Below are positions 8,210-15,992 of a stretch of DNA of 51,607 nucleotides, in pieces (positions within the stretch are counted from its first letter, which is position 1; the number at the start of each line of letters is the position of its first letter). The translations under genes were made by a program, and so were the position numbers. Source of the stretch: Anaerolineae bacterium (lineage in GTDB: Bacteria > Chloroflexota > Anaerolineae > Aggregatilineales > Phototrophicaceae). The notes under the pieces are model-generated. The model had not been told where the DNA came from, searched no databases, and saw only the letters and a program-made list of their open reading frames with translations. The stretch spans positions 1-51,607 of the forward strand of contig JALHOR010000032.1 of NCBI GenBank assembly GCA_022842885.1, written 5' to 3'.

Positions 8210-9412
8210 ATGGAACTGGGGTCAGGAACACAGATTAAACACTATACGCTGGTGCAGCTTTTGGGCAAAGGCGCATCAGGCGAAGTCTGGAAAGCTACGG
8301 ATGGCACACGCGATGTTGCCATCAAATTTATGAACGAAGCCCTGATGAAAAGTGCGGCGGCTCCCAAACATCGCCAACGGTTGGAACGCGAAGTAAAGGC
8401 GCTGACGACGCTGAATCATCCCAATATTCCGGCGCTGTATGATTATGATATGAATTTTGCACGCCCGTATTTGGTGATGCAGTACATTGATAGCCCGCCC
8501 TATGAACGCCTCATTTCAACAGGCGAAATGCTGCATGTGCCGATTCGTAAGCGGCTTGATTTGCTGATGACGGTGGCAGAGGCATTGACGGCGGCGCATG
8601 ATGCCGGGATTATCCACCGCGATATTAAGCCAGGCAATATCAACGGCACAGACAAACCCTACTTGCTGGATTTCAGCATCGCGCTGGAAGAAGAACAAGT
8701 CGAACATACCAACTTTAACATTGGCACAACCATTTATATGACGCCGGACGAAGAACCGCCGGATAGACTGAGCGATAATTTTAGTTTTGCGCTGGTCGCT
8801 TACGAAGTTATCTTTGGGCAGCATCCGATTTTCCCGCCCAAAGACAAGACGCGCAACATGGGTGCTTATGCCCGCTTGCAAATGCTGCAACGCCTCAAAA
8901 GCCGCGATTGGAGTTTGCCTTCCCGCGTGTCTAAAGAGCAGCTACCGCCGGATTTGATGGGGGCGGATTTGCTGAAACTCGATATGATTTTTAGCAAGGC
9001 ACTCAGCGCCCGGACGACGCGCTACACGAGTCTGTTGGAATTTGTGGGTGATTTAAAAACTGCCATTCTCATCCCACAAAACGAAAAATTCTTGGAGCAA
9101 ACCGCCCGCGGTATTCCTATCATTCGCCCAGAAACCTTGGTTGAAAATTTTACCGAACTGGAAACCAAGAACGAACCGGAACCGGTCACACCGACGGAAG
9201 TGGTGCTGCCCGAAAATTACCGCACTGGGGAATTTGCCGTGATTCCAAAGGTTTCCCAAACCAGTTTTGAAACTATCCCACCTCGTACCGAAATGCCACC
9301 CCAAGAAAAAGTGCAGAATATGCGCCAGATTTGGTTGGGAGTCGCGGCGATTGTGGCGGTGCTAGTGGTGGCAGTGATTTTGGCAGTTTTGGTCTTGAAT
9401 CCGGCAAGGTAA
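8210..9412 (+). CDS. Hanks-type Ser/Thr protein kinase with DFS in place of DFG, C-terminal membrane anchor
   Basis: This 400-residue protein has an N-terminal kinase domain (about 1-285) and a juxtamembrane linker. A single C-terminal membrane helix (about 375-397) leaves almost no external part. Visible kinase elements are the glycine loop GKGASGEVWKA (19-29), Lys39 in VAIK, Glu61, and HRDIKPGN at 136-143 with catalytic Asp138. The magnesium motif is D154-F155-S156 instead of DFG, and the APE region reads TPDEE (178-182). Metal-binding Asp154 is retained, so activity is possible, but activation-loop behaviour may differ. It is tightly linked to the FHA gene upstream (4 bp between them) and the small WXG100-like gene downstream (6 bp), so the three should be co-expressed. 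Confidence 0.88.
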   Translation: MELGSGTQIKHYTLVQLLGKGASGEVWKATDGTRDVAIKFMNEALMKSAAAPKHRQRLEREVKALTTLNHPNIPALYDYDMNFARPYLVMQYIDSPPYERLISTGEMLHVPIRKRLDLLMTVAEALTAAHDAGIIHRDIKPGNINGTDKPYLLDFSIALEEEQVEHTNFNIGTTIYMTPDEEPPDRLSDNFSFALVAYEVIFGQHPIFPPKDKTRNMGAYARLQMLQRLKSRDWSLPSRVSKEQLPPDLMGADLLKLDMIFSKALSARTTRYTSLLEFVGDLKTAILIPQNEKFLEQTARGIPIIRPETLVENFTELETKNEPEPVTPTEVVLPENYRTGEFAVIPKVSQTSFETIPPRTEMPPQEKVQNMRQIWLGVAAIVAVLVVAVILAVLVLNPAR

Positions 9413-9418
9413 AACGAT

Positions 9419-9703
9419 ATGGATCATGGGGAAATTTTTGCGCGGACAACACAAATGCGCGAAGCCGCCAGCGCCCTCCGCAGCAGCAGCGCCCGCATCC
9501 GCGAGAGCATTGATGTGGTAGATTTTGAGATTCGGGCGTTGGGGGCAGATCGCTATACCAGTGTCGCCGCCGAAGAATTTCGGGCGCAGTATAACCGTGT
9601 CACGCCGATTCTGCGTGAAGTGGCGTATAAATTGGCGACATTCCAAGAACGGTTATCGCTGGCAGCCGACGAAATTGATTTGGCAGCCCGCCCGACGACA
9701 TGA
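9419..9703 (+). CDS. WXG100-like small helical protein, no clear WxG
   Basis: This 94-residue, almost entirely helical protein has the size and hairpin pattern of the ESAT-6/WXG100 family: a first amphipathic helix (about 5-38), a turn at A40-L-G-A-D, and a second helix (about 47-88). The turn carries LGAD rather than a canonical W-x-G, so membership rests on architecture and on the neighbouring gene at 9896, which does have WMG. WXG100 proteins are secreted by type VII systems or cap toxin proteins as targeting partners. It starts 6 bp after the kinase stop. No FtsK/SpoIIIE-type ATPase is in the window. It could instead be an unrelated helical partner of the kinase. Confidence 0.6.
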   Translation: MDHGEIFARTTQMREAASALRSSSARIRESIDVVDFEIRALGADRYTSVAAEEFRAQYNRVTPILREVAYKLATFQERLSLAADEIDLAARPTT

Positions 9704-9737
9704 CTTTTGATTAATGTGCTGAGATGCAGAGAAAAAT

Positions 9738-9799
9738 TTCAACCACTGAGACACCGAGAACACCGAGGTTTCACAGAGAAAATGATGCCAACTTTGTGG
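9738..9799 (+). repeat. Partial copy of the dispersed ACCACAGAGACAC-type repeat
   Basis: This intergenic stretch between the two WXG100-like genes contains an ACCACTGAGACACCGAG segment followed by ACACCGAGGTTTCACAGAG and a CCAACTTTGTG tail. It matches the start of the longer copies at 27841-27988 (inverted) and 40883-41028, and the tail of the copy at 23802-23881. The rest of the 190-bp gap shows no gene. Confidence 0.75.
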
Positions 9800-9895
9800 G
9801 GGCAAAACTGTGTGTTCACCCACATTCCCTATCCCACTTTAACCCTGTGGTTAAAATAGTCGCTGGATGGCGAAAATGGCTAGAAAGTAAAATGG

Positions 9896-10165
9896 ATGAG
9901 TGACCTGATAAAAGTTCCCTATGCTGAATTGTTTGTTCGAGCAGCGCGGATTCGGCAAGAGGCAGAAGCGGTGCGGGCAGAAATCCAATTGCTGACCGAA
10001 ACAGTGGAGAGCATCCAATGGATGGGCAAACGCGCCGAAAAATTTTTTACGCTGTGGCAAGAAACCAAGCCAGAAATGGAAACATGGGCAACCACACTCG
10101 AAAACTTCGCCGCTAGCTTAGAAGCACAAGCCCGCAGTATGCAAGCCGCCGATGAGGGATTTTAA
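9896..10165 (+). CDS. WXG100-family protein
   Basis: This 89-residue protein has two predicted helices joined by W42-M-G44, the hallmark W-x-G turn of the ESAT-6/WXG100 family. Conserved hydrophobics follow the turn (KFFTLW, 49-54). Such proteins are type VII secretion substrates or partners of larger toxins. The C-terminus ends QAADEGF and lacks an obvious YxxxD/E export signal. The upstream gene at 9419 looks like its partner, so the two may form a heterodimer. A second, frameshifted copy of its 3' end lies at 10998-11079, on the other side of the toxin-antitoxin pair. The ribosome-binding site is weak. Confidence 0.78.
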   Translation: MSDLIKVPYAELFVRAARIRQEAEAVRAEIQLLTETVESIQWMGKRAEKFFTLWQETKPEMETWATTLENFAASLEAQARSMQAADEGF

Positions 10166-10358
10166 ACGTAATCAGTGACAAGCCAAGCCCTCAACTGAGA
10201 AAAATTTTCCTAGCATAAAACGCCCTACTGATTGAGCCATACTCTTTGCCTTTGGTACGCGGTTACACAATCGGGTCAAGCATGGGAGCATTTATTTTAT
10301 CATCTGGTTCAACCTATAATAAACATCAATCGTGACCAACACACAAGGCAAATGGCAA

Positions 10359-10652
10359 ATGGCAACCCCCACACTGGAAAAAATTCTGGCAGATATTGAG
10401 CAGCTATCATCCGAAGATCGGACAAAACTGGTTATCCATCTACAAACCTTAGAAACAGAGCTAGAGTGGGAAAATCGCAGTTTGCGCGAAGTATTAGAAA
10501 ATACGTTACAGCCTGATGGGAGCATTGATTTTGATAGGCTTTATCAGCAACACGGCAAGGTAACTGGGCTTCAATTGCATCAGGAATACCCCGAATATGT
10601 TGATGAAGATGGCAATATCCACCCTGAAGAAGATTGGGGCGAAAATGAGTAA
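10359..10652 (+). CDS. Putative antitoxin of a RelE-type toxin-antitoxin pair
   Basis: This 97-residue acidic protein has a helical N-terminal half (LEKILADIEQLSSEDRTKL) like that of many antitoxins. Its C-terminal tail is rich in D and E and could wrap the basic toxin. The stop overlaps the toxin start by 8 bp (ATGAGTAA), giving translational coupling. ATG at 10359 is chosen; a GTG at 10332 has no ribosome-binding site. No clear DNA-binding domain (RHH, HTH or AbrB) is recognisable, so autoregulation is not evident. The call rests mainly on its position before the toxin and on its charge. Confidence 0.62.
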   Translation: MATPTLEKILADIEQLSSEDRTKLVIHLQTLETELEWENRSLREVLENTLQPDGSIDFDRLYQQHGKVTGLQLHQEYPEYVDEDGNIHPEEDWGENE

Positions 10653-10965
10653 AAATCCGCCCCACCAATGGCATTTTATCTTACTTGAGCCTTGTCAGAA
10701 GATGCTTGCTACGATGCAACGTGGCAATCGCATGGGGTTTTTTAGATTGCTGCGACGTTTGGTTAATGCTGATGCCCCTTATGAACTTGAATTTGTAGAG
10801 AATTTGGAAGGCGAACAATATAAAAAAATCCGTAAATTTCGTGTCGGCGATTATCGTATTCTTTTCACATTAGATACTCGTCCAGTGACACATAACAAAC
10901 ATCTTTATAAAGGCACGATGGTTGTGCTAAAGATTGACTGGCGCAAAGATGTTTACCGTCCATAA
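10645..10965 (+). CDS. RelE/ParE-superfamily toxin (putative mRNA interferase)
   Basis: This 106-residue basic protein has the RelE-fold core signature KIRKFRVGDYRILFTLD near the middle of the chain, matching the family pattern in which strands 2 and 3 carry the R-x-G-x-Y-R-x-x-F/Y motif. RelE toxins cleave mRNA in the ribosomal A site, whereas ParE members target gyrase; sequence alone does not separate these here. The start at 10645 lies inside the end of the antitoxin gene, with GGGGCG just upstream. The pair sits between the intact WXG100-like gene and its broken copy, which suggests it arrived with, or into, a duplicated WXG100 locus. Confidence 0.75.
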   Translation: MSKNPPHQWHFILLEPCQKMLATMQRGNRMGFFRLLRRLVNADAPYELEFVENLEGEQYKKIRKFRVGDYRILFTLDTRPVTHNKHLYKGTMVVLKIDWRKDVYRP

Positions 10966-10997
10966 ACTGATTTTGAACGCGCCGATTTGCCTAATGA

Positions 10998-11079
10998 TGG
11001 GCAGCCACGCTAGAAAAACTTCGCTGCCAGCCTAGAAGCGCAAGCCCGCAGTATGCAAGCCGCTGATGAGGGGTTTTAG
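10998..11079 (+). pseudogene. Frameshifted remnant of a WXG100-like gene (duplicate of the 10085-10165 tail)
   Basis: Aligning 10998-11079 with 10085-10165 gives 10 substitutions and one extra A (an AAAA run has become AAAAA) over 82 columns. Restoring the frame yields ENFAASLEAQARSMQAADEGF followed by TAG, identical to the C-terminus of the intact protein at 9896. All but one of the coding substitutions are synonymous (the exception is ACC to GCC). The copy therefore evolved as a functional paralogue before the frameshift and loss of its 5' part. An ACGCGCCGA block near 10977 also matches the region upstream in the intact gene, suggesting an internal deletion. Confidence 0.82.
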
Positions 11080-11125
11080 GTGTCTGTTAGCTTTTGGTTT
11101 TTATCTCTCAGCTAAGTGTTTTATT

Positions 11126-12415
11126 CTATTTCCTCAGCAATTTCTCTGCTTCGGCGATAAGCGGAGCAACCCACCGGAGTTTTTTGCCTGTCCAAGCAGC
11201 AGTGGCATAACGTTTATCGAAGGCGACCAACTTTGTCCATAACTCGCGGGCAATGTCAATTTTGCCTAAAGCGTGGGAGGCAATCGCCAACCCTGCCAGC
11301 GCAAACGGGCTGCTGTTATCCAAATCATATGCCCGTTTGAAATCCGCCAGCGCCCCATCATAATTGCCCAATGCGAAATATGCCTCAGCGCGATTGTTAT
11401 AATGGATGCTGTTCTCCGGTTCAAACTCAAGCGCCGCTGTATTATCTTCTACCGATAATAGATAATTCCCGATAACATAATATGCCGAAGCGCGTTCATG
11501 ATAAATATCAGCCGTGTTGGGCTTGAGCAAAAGCGCCTGCGTGTAATCTTCGATTGCCTTGTCGTAATTCAGCAACCCAACTTGCGCCCGCCCACGATTT
11601 AAAAATGCTGAGGGGTAATCCGGTTTTAATTGAATGGCGGTGGTGTAATCTTCGATAGCGTTAGCATAATCTTTGAGTGCCAAGTGAGCGTTGCCGCGAT
11701 TGTTGTATGCCAAAGGATTTTTATCATCCAAGCGAATCGCTGCCGAAAAAAGTTCGATGGCTTTTTCATAGCGGGCATCCAAAAGATGGTCATTGCCTTG
11801 AATGAGAAATTCGGCGGCTTGCGAGGTTTTGACATCGTTGAGCTTGCTTTTGCGCCCAATCGGTATAGTAGCCAGCGGTGTTTTGGTGGTATAGCCAATA
11901 GCCGCATCGGTCTTGGCGATGATGCCCGCAACGTGACCTTGGTCTTCGGCAGGGGTGGGGTGCAAGACGGCTGCCAGCGGCACATTCAAAAATCGCTGAC
12001 TCAAGCGTTCCATCGCTTCTTCAAAATAGTCGGCTGGTACACGCACGCTATTATAATTTTTCAACAGTTTAAGATTATCTGTCGGCAGCCATTGGTCTAC
12101 GCTGTTCCAGTTAAACTCATCGAACATCAGCGGGACAATATTTCGTTGAAAGGCAAATGCCGTTTCAATCTCACGCCGCAGCCAATCAGCGGGGTCGGTG
12201 CAGCGTTCTAGTGCCGTTTCAGTCAAAATGAGCAGAAAATGCGCCCGTGCCTTAATTTGATTGAGGATAATGCGGTCAAACGCGCCCGAATCAATGCTCT
12301 GATAATCCAGAAAAACATCATAATTTTGCGCCCGTAGATGTTGATACACGGCGCGGGCAGTATAAATATCTTTGCGGCGATAGCTGATGAAGACAGTTTT
12401 TTCAATTTGTGACAC
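11126..12415 (-). CDS. TIR-domain protein with C-terminal TPR repeats
   Basis: This 429-residue protein has an N-terminal TIR domain (about 1-145) with FISYRRKD at 9-16, DVFLDYQSI at 33-41, and a W78-L-R-R-E82 segment placing Glu82 as the likely NADase catalytic residue. About five or six TPR units fill residues 195-400, several with NPLAYNNRGNAHL-type consensus. TIR-TPR proteins in bacteria are candidate NAD-consuming immune effectors in which the TPR part senses or scaffolds; some may act in signalling instead. It starts 56 bp after the TIR-STAND gene on the same strand and is probably co-transcribed with it. Confidence 0.88.
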   Translation of the reverse strand: MSQIEKTVFISYRRKDIYTARAVYQHLRAQNYDVFLDYQSIDSGAFDRIILNQIKARAHFLLILTETALERCTDPADWLRREIETAFAFQRNIVPLMFDEFNWNSVDQWLPTDNLKLLKNYNSVRVPADYFEEAMERLSQRFLNVPLAAVLHPTPAEDQGHVAGIIAKTDAAIGYTTKTPLATIPIGRKSKLNDVKTSQAAEFLIQGNDHLLDARYEKAIELFSAAIRLDDKNPLAYNNRGNAHLALKDYANAIEDYTTAIQLKPDYPSAFLNRGRAQVGLLNYDKAIEDYTQALLLKPNTADIYHERASAYYVIGNYLLSVEDNTAALEFEPENSIHYNNRAEAYFALGNYDGALADFKRAYDLDNSSPFALAGLAIASHALGKIDIARELWTKLVAFDKRYATAAWTGKKLRWVAPLIAEAEKLLRK

Positions 12416-12471
12416 GGCATAGCCTCATCGTTGTGTTGAGCGTTTTGCATATGACCATAAGGCAGTGCGCT

Positions 12472-15400
12472 TTATGTTTGCTGCTGACGCTGATAATGCG
12501 CCAGTGCCGCCCGCGCTTCGGGAGTGCCAATATGTTTGAGCGAAATCGCGGCTGTGCGGCGCACGGTTTCATCGCGGTCATGCATCAGCACATGGATGAG
12601 CATATCTACGCCGCGCGTGGCTTGCATCTCGCCTAAACGCCGCGCCACAAACGCTCGTAACACATCGCTCGTATCGCCCAATAAGCGCATTAATGGCTCG
12701 ATTTCGTTCAATTGGCTGAGTTCATCAGCGGCTTTCCAACGTACACGATAATCTGAATGCGTGGCATCGGCTAGAATTTCCGGCAAAGACCGCCCACTAT
12801 GAACGCTGCGTGCTTGGCGTTTCGGATTCGTTGGGTCGGTCGAATCCGATGGCTTGGGAGATAAAGGCAATTTATCCGGCGGAGATAAGCGGGCAGTCGT
12901 GCCTTTCTTCGGCATGGCGGATTCTAAGGGTGGCAGCGGCGCAGTTTTAGCACCCACCCGCGCTGTTGGCGGCGGCGCTGACCCATTGCCAGTATGGGGT
13001 GCAGTCTCATCCGGTAGGGTTAAAGGCGCCGTTTGCGGCAGCGATTTGGCGGCTTGCTGTTGGGCTTGCGCGACGACTGCCGGAAATTCATGGGTAGTGC
13101 TGGCAATGCGATCCCGAATTTGGCGCACGGAGGCGGCGGCATTACGACGCACGGCGCTATCCGTATCGAAACGAGCAGCTTGAATTAACGGCTCGATAGC
13201 ACGGTCATCGGCATTCTGTCCCAATGCGGCTGCGGCAATTCGGCGCACCGCCGTATCGGGGTCTTGCAGCGCATTAATGAGCAAAGGCGTAGACCGGGCT
13301 TCGTTCATACGCCCCAAAGTACGTGCTGCTTCATATCGCGCCGAGGCATTTTCCGATTGCAGCACTTGCAGCAGCGCCCCAACCGTGCGTTCCCCTTTGT
13401 AGCGGCTTAATGCCAAACCTGCCCGACTGCGAATGCGAGCATCATCATGATACAGCCCAGAAATCAACACATCCACATCGCGCGTCGTCGTGATGGTTTT
13501 GAACATCTCGTTATCCAGCACGGGTTCATTAGGCTGCGATTGGCTCATGTGTTGCAGCGCAATCGTCGCTTTACGGCGTACACTTTCATCCGGGTCGTTA
13601 AACAATGGACTCAGGATGCGGGCGGCTTCTGGCACACCAATGATGCCCAAGGCTTCGGCGGCACTGCCGCGCACGCCAGCATCTTTATCACGCAGTGCTG
13701 TGATTAAAGTCCCTGTGGATTGTTTATCGCCCAACTTACCCAATGCTTCAACGGCACTGCGGCGCACCGATGGCTGTGGGTCTTTGGTCATGAACAGCAG
13801 CAGCGGCAGCCCGCCCGATGATTGCATATTGCCCAGAATCAAGACGGTGCGCCGCCGAATCTCTGGGTTTTTGTCCTGAACAAGGGGTTTCAGCAGCGGC
13901 AGTGTTAGCCGAATAAACGGCTTGAGCGCGTCTGCGAGCATGTCGATATGTTCGGTGGCATAAGGAATCAACTGTACGAGTGTTGGCACTGCTTCTTCGC
14001 CAAAAGAGATGAGTCGGTCAATGATAGTCGCCCGGCGGGGTGACTTGGTTTGGGGATAACGGAATTCTTCTAACAGGCGCTCCCATTCCGGGCGAATAAA
14101 ATCCTGCACAATGGCATCATTATCAAATTGAATACCTGAGCGTCGTTGCATGTTATACACGGGGGCAAGCCGTTCATGCGTCCATAACCGGAACGCGGGA
14201 CGCCGCGCCGAATGCCATTCATAGGCTTCCTGAACCACCCGATTGCGGAGTTGTAAATCAGTAGCAACTGATTTCAGCCATTCGCTCAGGCGACTCCAAT
14301 TGCGTAAGAGTGCCTCATGCGCGACTTCTATCGTCGGATTTTCCTGTTCATCCATGCCCGTGATGAGCAAGCGCCCTTCAATGAGTGCCTCGACTAAACG
14401 CTCCATCGCCGGAGTTTGTAACACGCCCTCTAGGGCAGTGCGGCGGCGGGTCGGTTCGTTGCGTTCATCCATGTTGACGAGTTTTAAAAAGATAGAGGGC
14501 AAGGCGGCTTGTGCTTCGGCATCCAGCGTATTAAAAACTTCTTCGGCATGAGTGCCAATCGCGCCTTGCACGCCGCCCATCGCCCGGTATGCTTCCAGCG
14601 TTAGGGAACGCCCATCGCGGGCAGCAAATAAACGCTCCAGCGTGAATTGCAACAAGGGCAATGCGCCGGCTAAAGCGGCAGTTTCATTGGATTGTGCTTG
14701 CGCCCGCAGCGCGAAAACAATTTCTTGCACAAGCTGCGACTCAAATTCGAGCATCACATCGGGCAGTGCCGCTGGACGCTGGACGGCATCTGCCAATTCT
14801 GCCAGTGTCATCGGCAGCATAGATTGTTTGTGATGGTCTATCAATTCGACCAGTTCGGCATAATTATGAGTATGATGATAAAAATCGGCTCTCAGGGTGA
14901 TGATGATGCTCAAGCCACCGGAAGGTTCATTGACAGCAGTTGTCAGCAAATCAATGAAGTGGCGGCGTTCATGTTCATCACGGGTTTGAGCAAAAATTTC
15001 TTCAAATTGGTCTATGGTCAATAACACGCGGTCAACTTCTTGCTCATCGGCAATTTCGCGTCCCAAATAATGCAGTCCCCGCGCTGATTTATGATTCAGT
15101 TCATCCAGAATCGTGGCGGTTGTCACCCGTTCCGGCAAATATTTTTTGAGCAAAAAGGCGAGATGTTCCAACGGTCTATCGCCGGGGGCGATGGGTTCCA
15201 TAATTTGCCAATTGCCTTCGATAACGCCTTCGCGCAAGCGCGGCAGCAAGCCCGCCCGCACGGCACTCGATTTACCGCTGCCACTTGCCCCTACCACCGC
15301 CAGAAAGCGCGGATTACGATGCAGTGCCGTCAGGAAGTGGTCAATAATCGTCTCGCGCCCGAAAAAATCACCGCGATCGCCTTCTTGGAAAGCCACCAAG

Positions 15401-15879
15401 CCTTTATACGGATTGCGCGGCTCTGGCAAAAAGCCAGTGGGTTTGATGCGTCGGGCGGGTTTACCCTGCATCTTTAATAATTCGCGCAGGCGTTTTAGCA
15501 ATTCTTCAAGACCGGCGTCATAACGGCTGCCACGCGCATCCACATTTTGAATCGAACTAAAGCCAAAGGGGATGCATTCCACATAGCGTCCATCTACGCC
15601 TTTTGCCCAGATGGGCAGGATGGGTGTTTCGTTCATTTCCGCCATTGCCAATTCGTCGCGGACATAGCGCGATGCCCGTGAACTGGTGGTGGCGACCAGC
15701 AGCAGCCCGGTCGCGTGGGTAATAGCATCACGTAATGCCTGTTCCCAATCGGGCGTGCCGGGTTTTAGCCCCAAGCGGTCAATCCAAACCGGAATGCCCG
15801 CAGCTTGCAAATCGGCGCGAAAACGGTCTACAAAGTCATCGGAATCGTTATGCGAATACGAGATAAAGAAGTAAGGCAT
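12472..15879 (-). CDS. TIR-STAND (nSTAND1) NTPase with HEAT repeats
   Basis: This 1135-residue protein combines several modules. A TIR domain occupies about 1-100 (FFISYSHND at 4-12, candidate catalytic Glu76). An nSTAND1-type NTPase starts near 173 with Walker A GASGSGKSS at 197-205 and Walker B LLTIDQFEE at 286-294. A helical region reaches about 640, HEAT/PBS-lyase-like repeats span about 650-915, a Pro/Ala/Thr-rich linker about 920-1030, and further HEAT repeats close the chain. The layout matches bacterial NLR-like defence proteins: the repeats recognise a trigger, the STAND module oligomerises, and TIR depletes NAD+. Other STAND proteins have regulatory roles, so defence is inferred. 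The upstream neighbour is a type IIG restriction enzyme (113 bp gap), the downstream one TIR-TPR. No strong ribosome-binding site precedes the ATG. Confidence 0.88.
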   Translation of the reverse strand: MPYFFISYSHNDSDDFVDRFRADLQAAGIPVWIDRLGLKPGTPDWEQALRDAITHATGLLLVATTSSRASRYVRDELAMAEMNETPILPIWAKGVDGRYVECIPFGFSSIQNVDARGSRYDAGLEELLKRLRELLKMQGKPARRIKPTGFLPEPRNPYKGLVAFQEGDRGDFFGRETIIDHFLTALHRNPRFLAVVGASGSGKSSAVRAGLLPRLREGVIEGNWQIMEPIAPGDRPLEHLAFLLKKYLPERVTTATILDELNHKSARGLHYLGREIADEQEVDRVLLTIDQFEEIFAQTRDEHERRHFIDLLTTAVNEPSGGLSIIITLRADFYHHTHNYAELVELIDHHKQSMLPMTLAELADAVQRPAALPDVMLEFESQLVQEIVFALRAQAQSNETAALAGALPLLQFTLERLFAARDGRSLTLEAYRAMGGVQGAIGTHAEEVFNTLDAEAQAALPSIFLKLVNMDERNEPTRRRTALEGVLQTPAMERLVEALIEGRLLITGMDEQENPTIEVAHEALLRNWSRLSEWLKSVATDLQLRNRVVQEAYEWHSARRPAFRLWTHERLAPVYNMQRRSGIQFDNDAIVQDFIRPEWERLLEEFRYPQTKSPRRATIIDRLISFGEEAVPTLVQLIPYATEHIDMLADALKPFIRLTLPLLKPLVQDKNPEIRRRTVLILGNMQSSGGLPLLLFMTKDPQPSVRRSAVEALGKLGDKQSTGTLITALRDKDAGVRGSAAEALGIIGVPEAARILSPLFNDPDESVRRKATIALQHMSQSQPNEPVLDNEMFKTITTTRDVDVLISGLYHDDARIRSRAGLALSRYKGERTVGALLQVLQSENASARYEAARTLGRMNEARSTPLLINALQDPDTAVRRIAAAALGQNADDRAIEPLIQAARFDTDSAVRRNAAASVRQIRDRIASTTHEFPAVVAQAQQQAAKSLPQTAPLTLPDETAPHTGNGSAPPPTARVGAKTAPLPPLESAMPKKGTTARLSPPDKLPLSPKPSDSTDPTNPKRQARSVHSGRSLPEILADATHSDYRVRWKAADELSQLNEIEPLMRLLGDTSDVLRAFVARRLGEMQATRGVDMLIHVLMHDRDETVRRTAAISLKHIGTPEARAALAHYQRQQQT

Positions 15880-15992
15880 GGGTTTGTGCCGGGTCTCTTT
15901 TGCGTTAGTGTCTATTGTAGCAAAATTTCTGAAAATTGCAGAGGATTACAATAAAATTGGATGCAACAATTTTCTAACCTGATAGCGAGATT

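Noticed and set aside
7360-10165. A complete type VII secretion system
   Set aside because: Only FHA, kinase and WXG100-like genes are present; no FtsK/SpoIIIE ATPase or membrane core genes occur in the window.
11630-12211. 193-codon ORF antisense to the TIR-TPR gene
   Set aside because: Composition mirrors the coding strand; the opposite frame shows clear TIR and TPR motifs.
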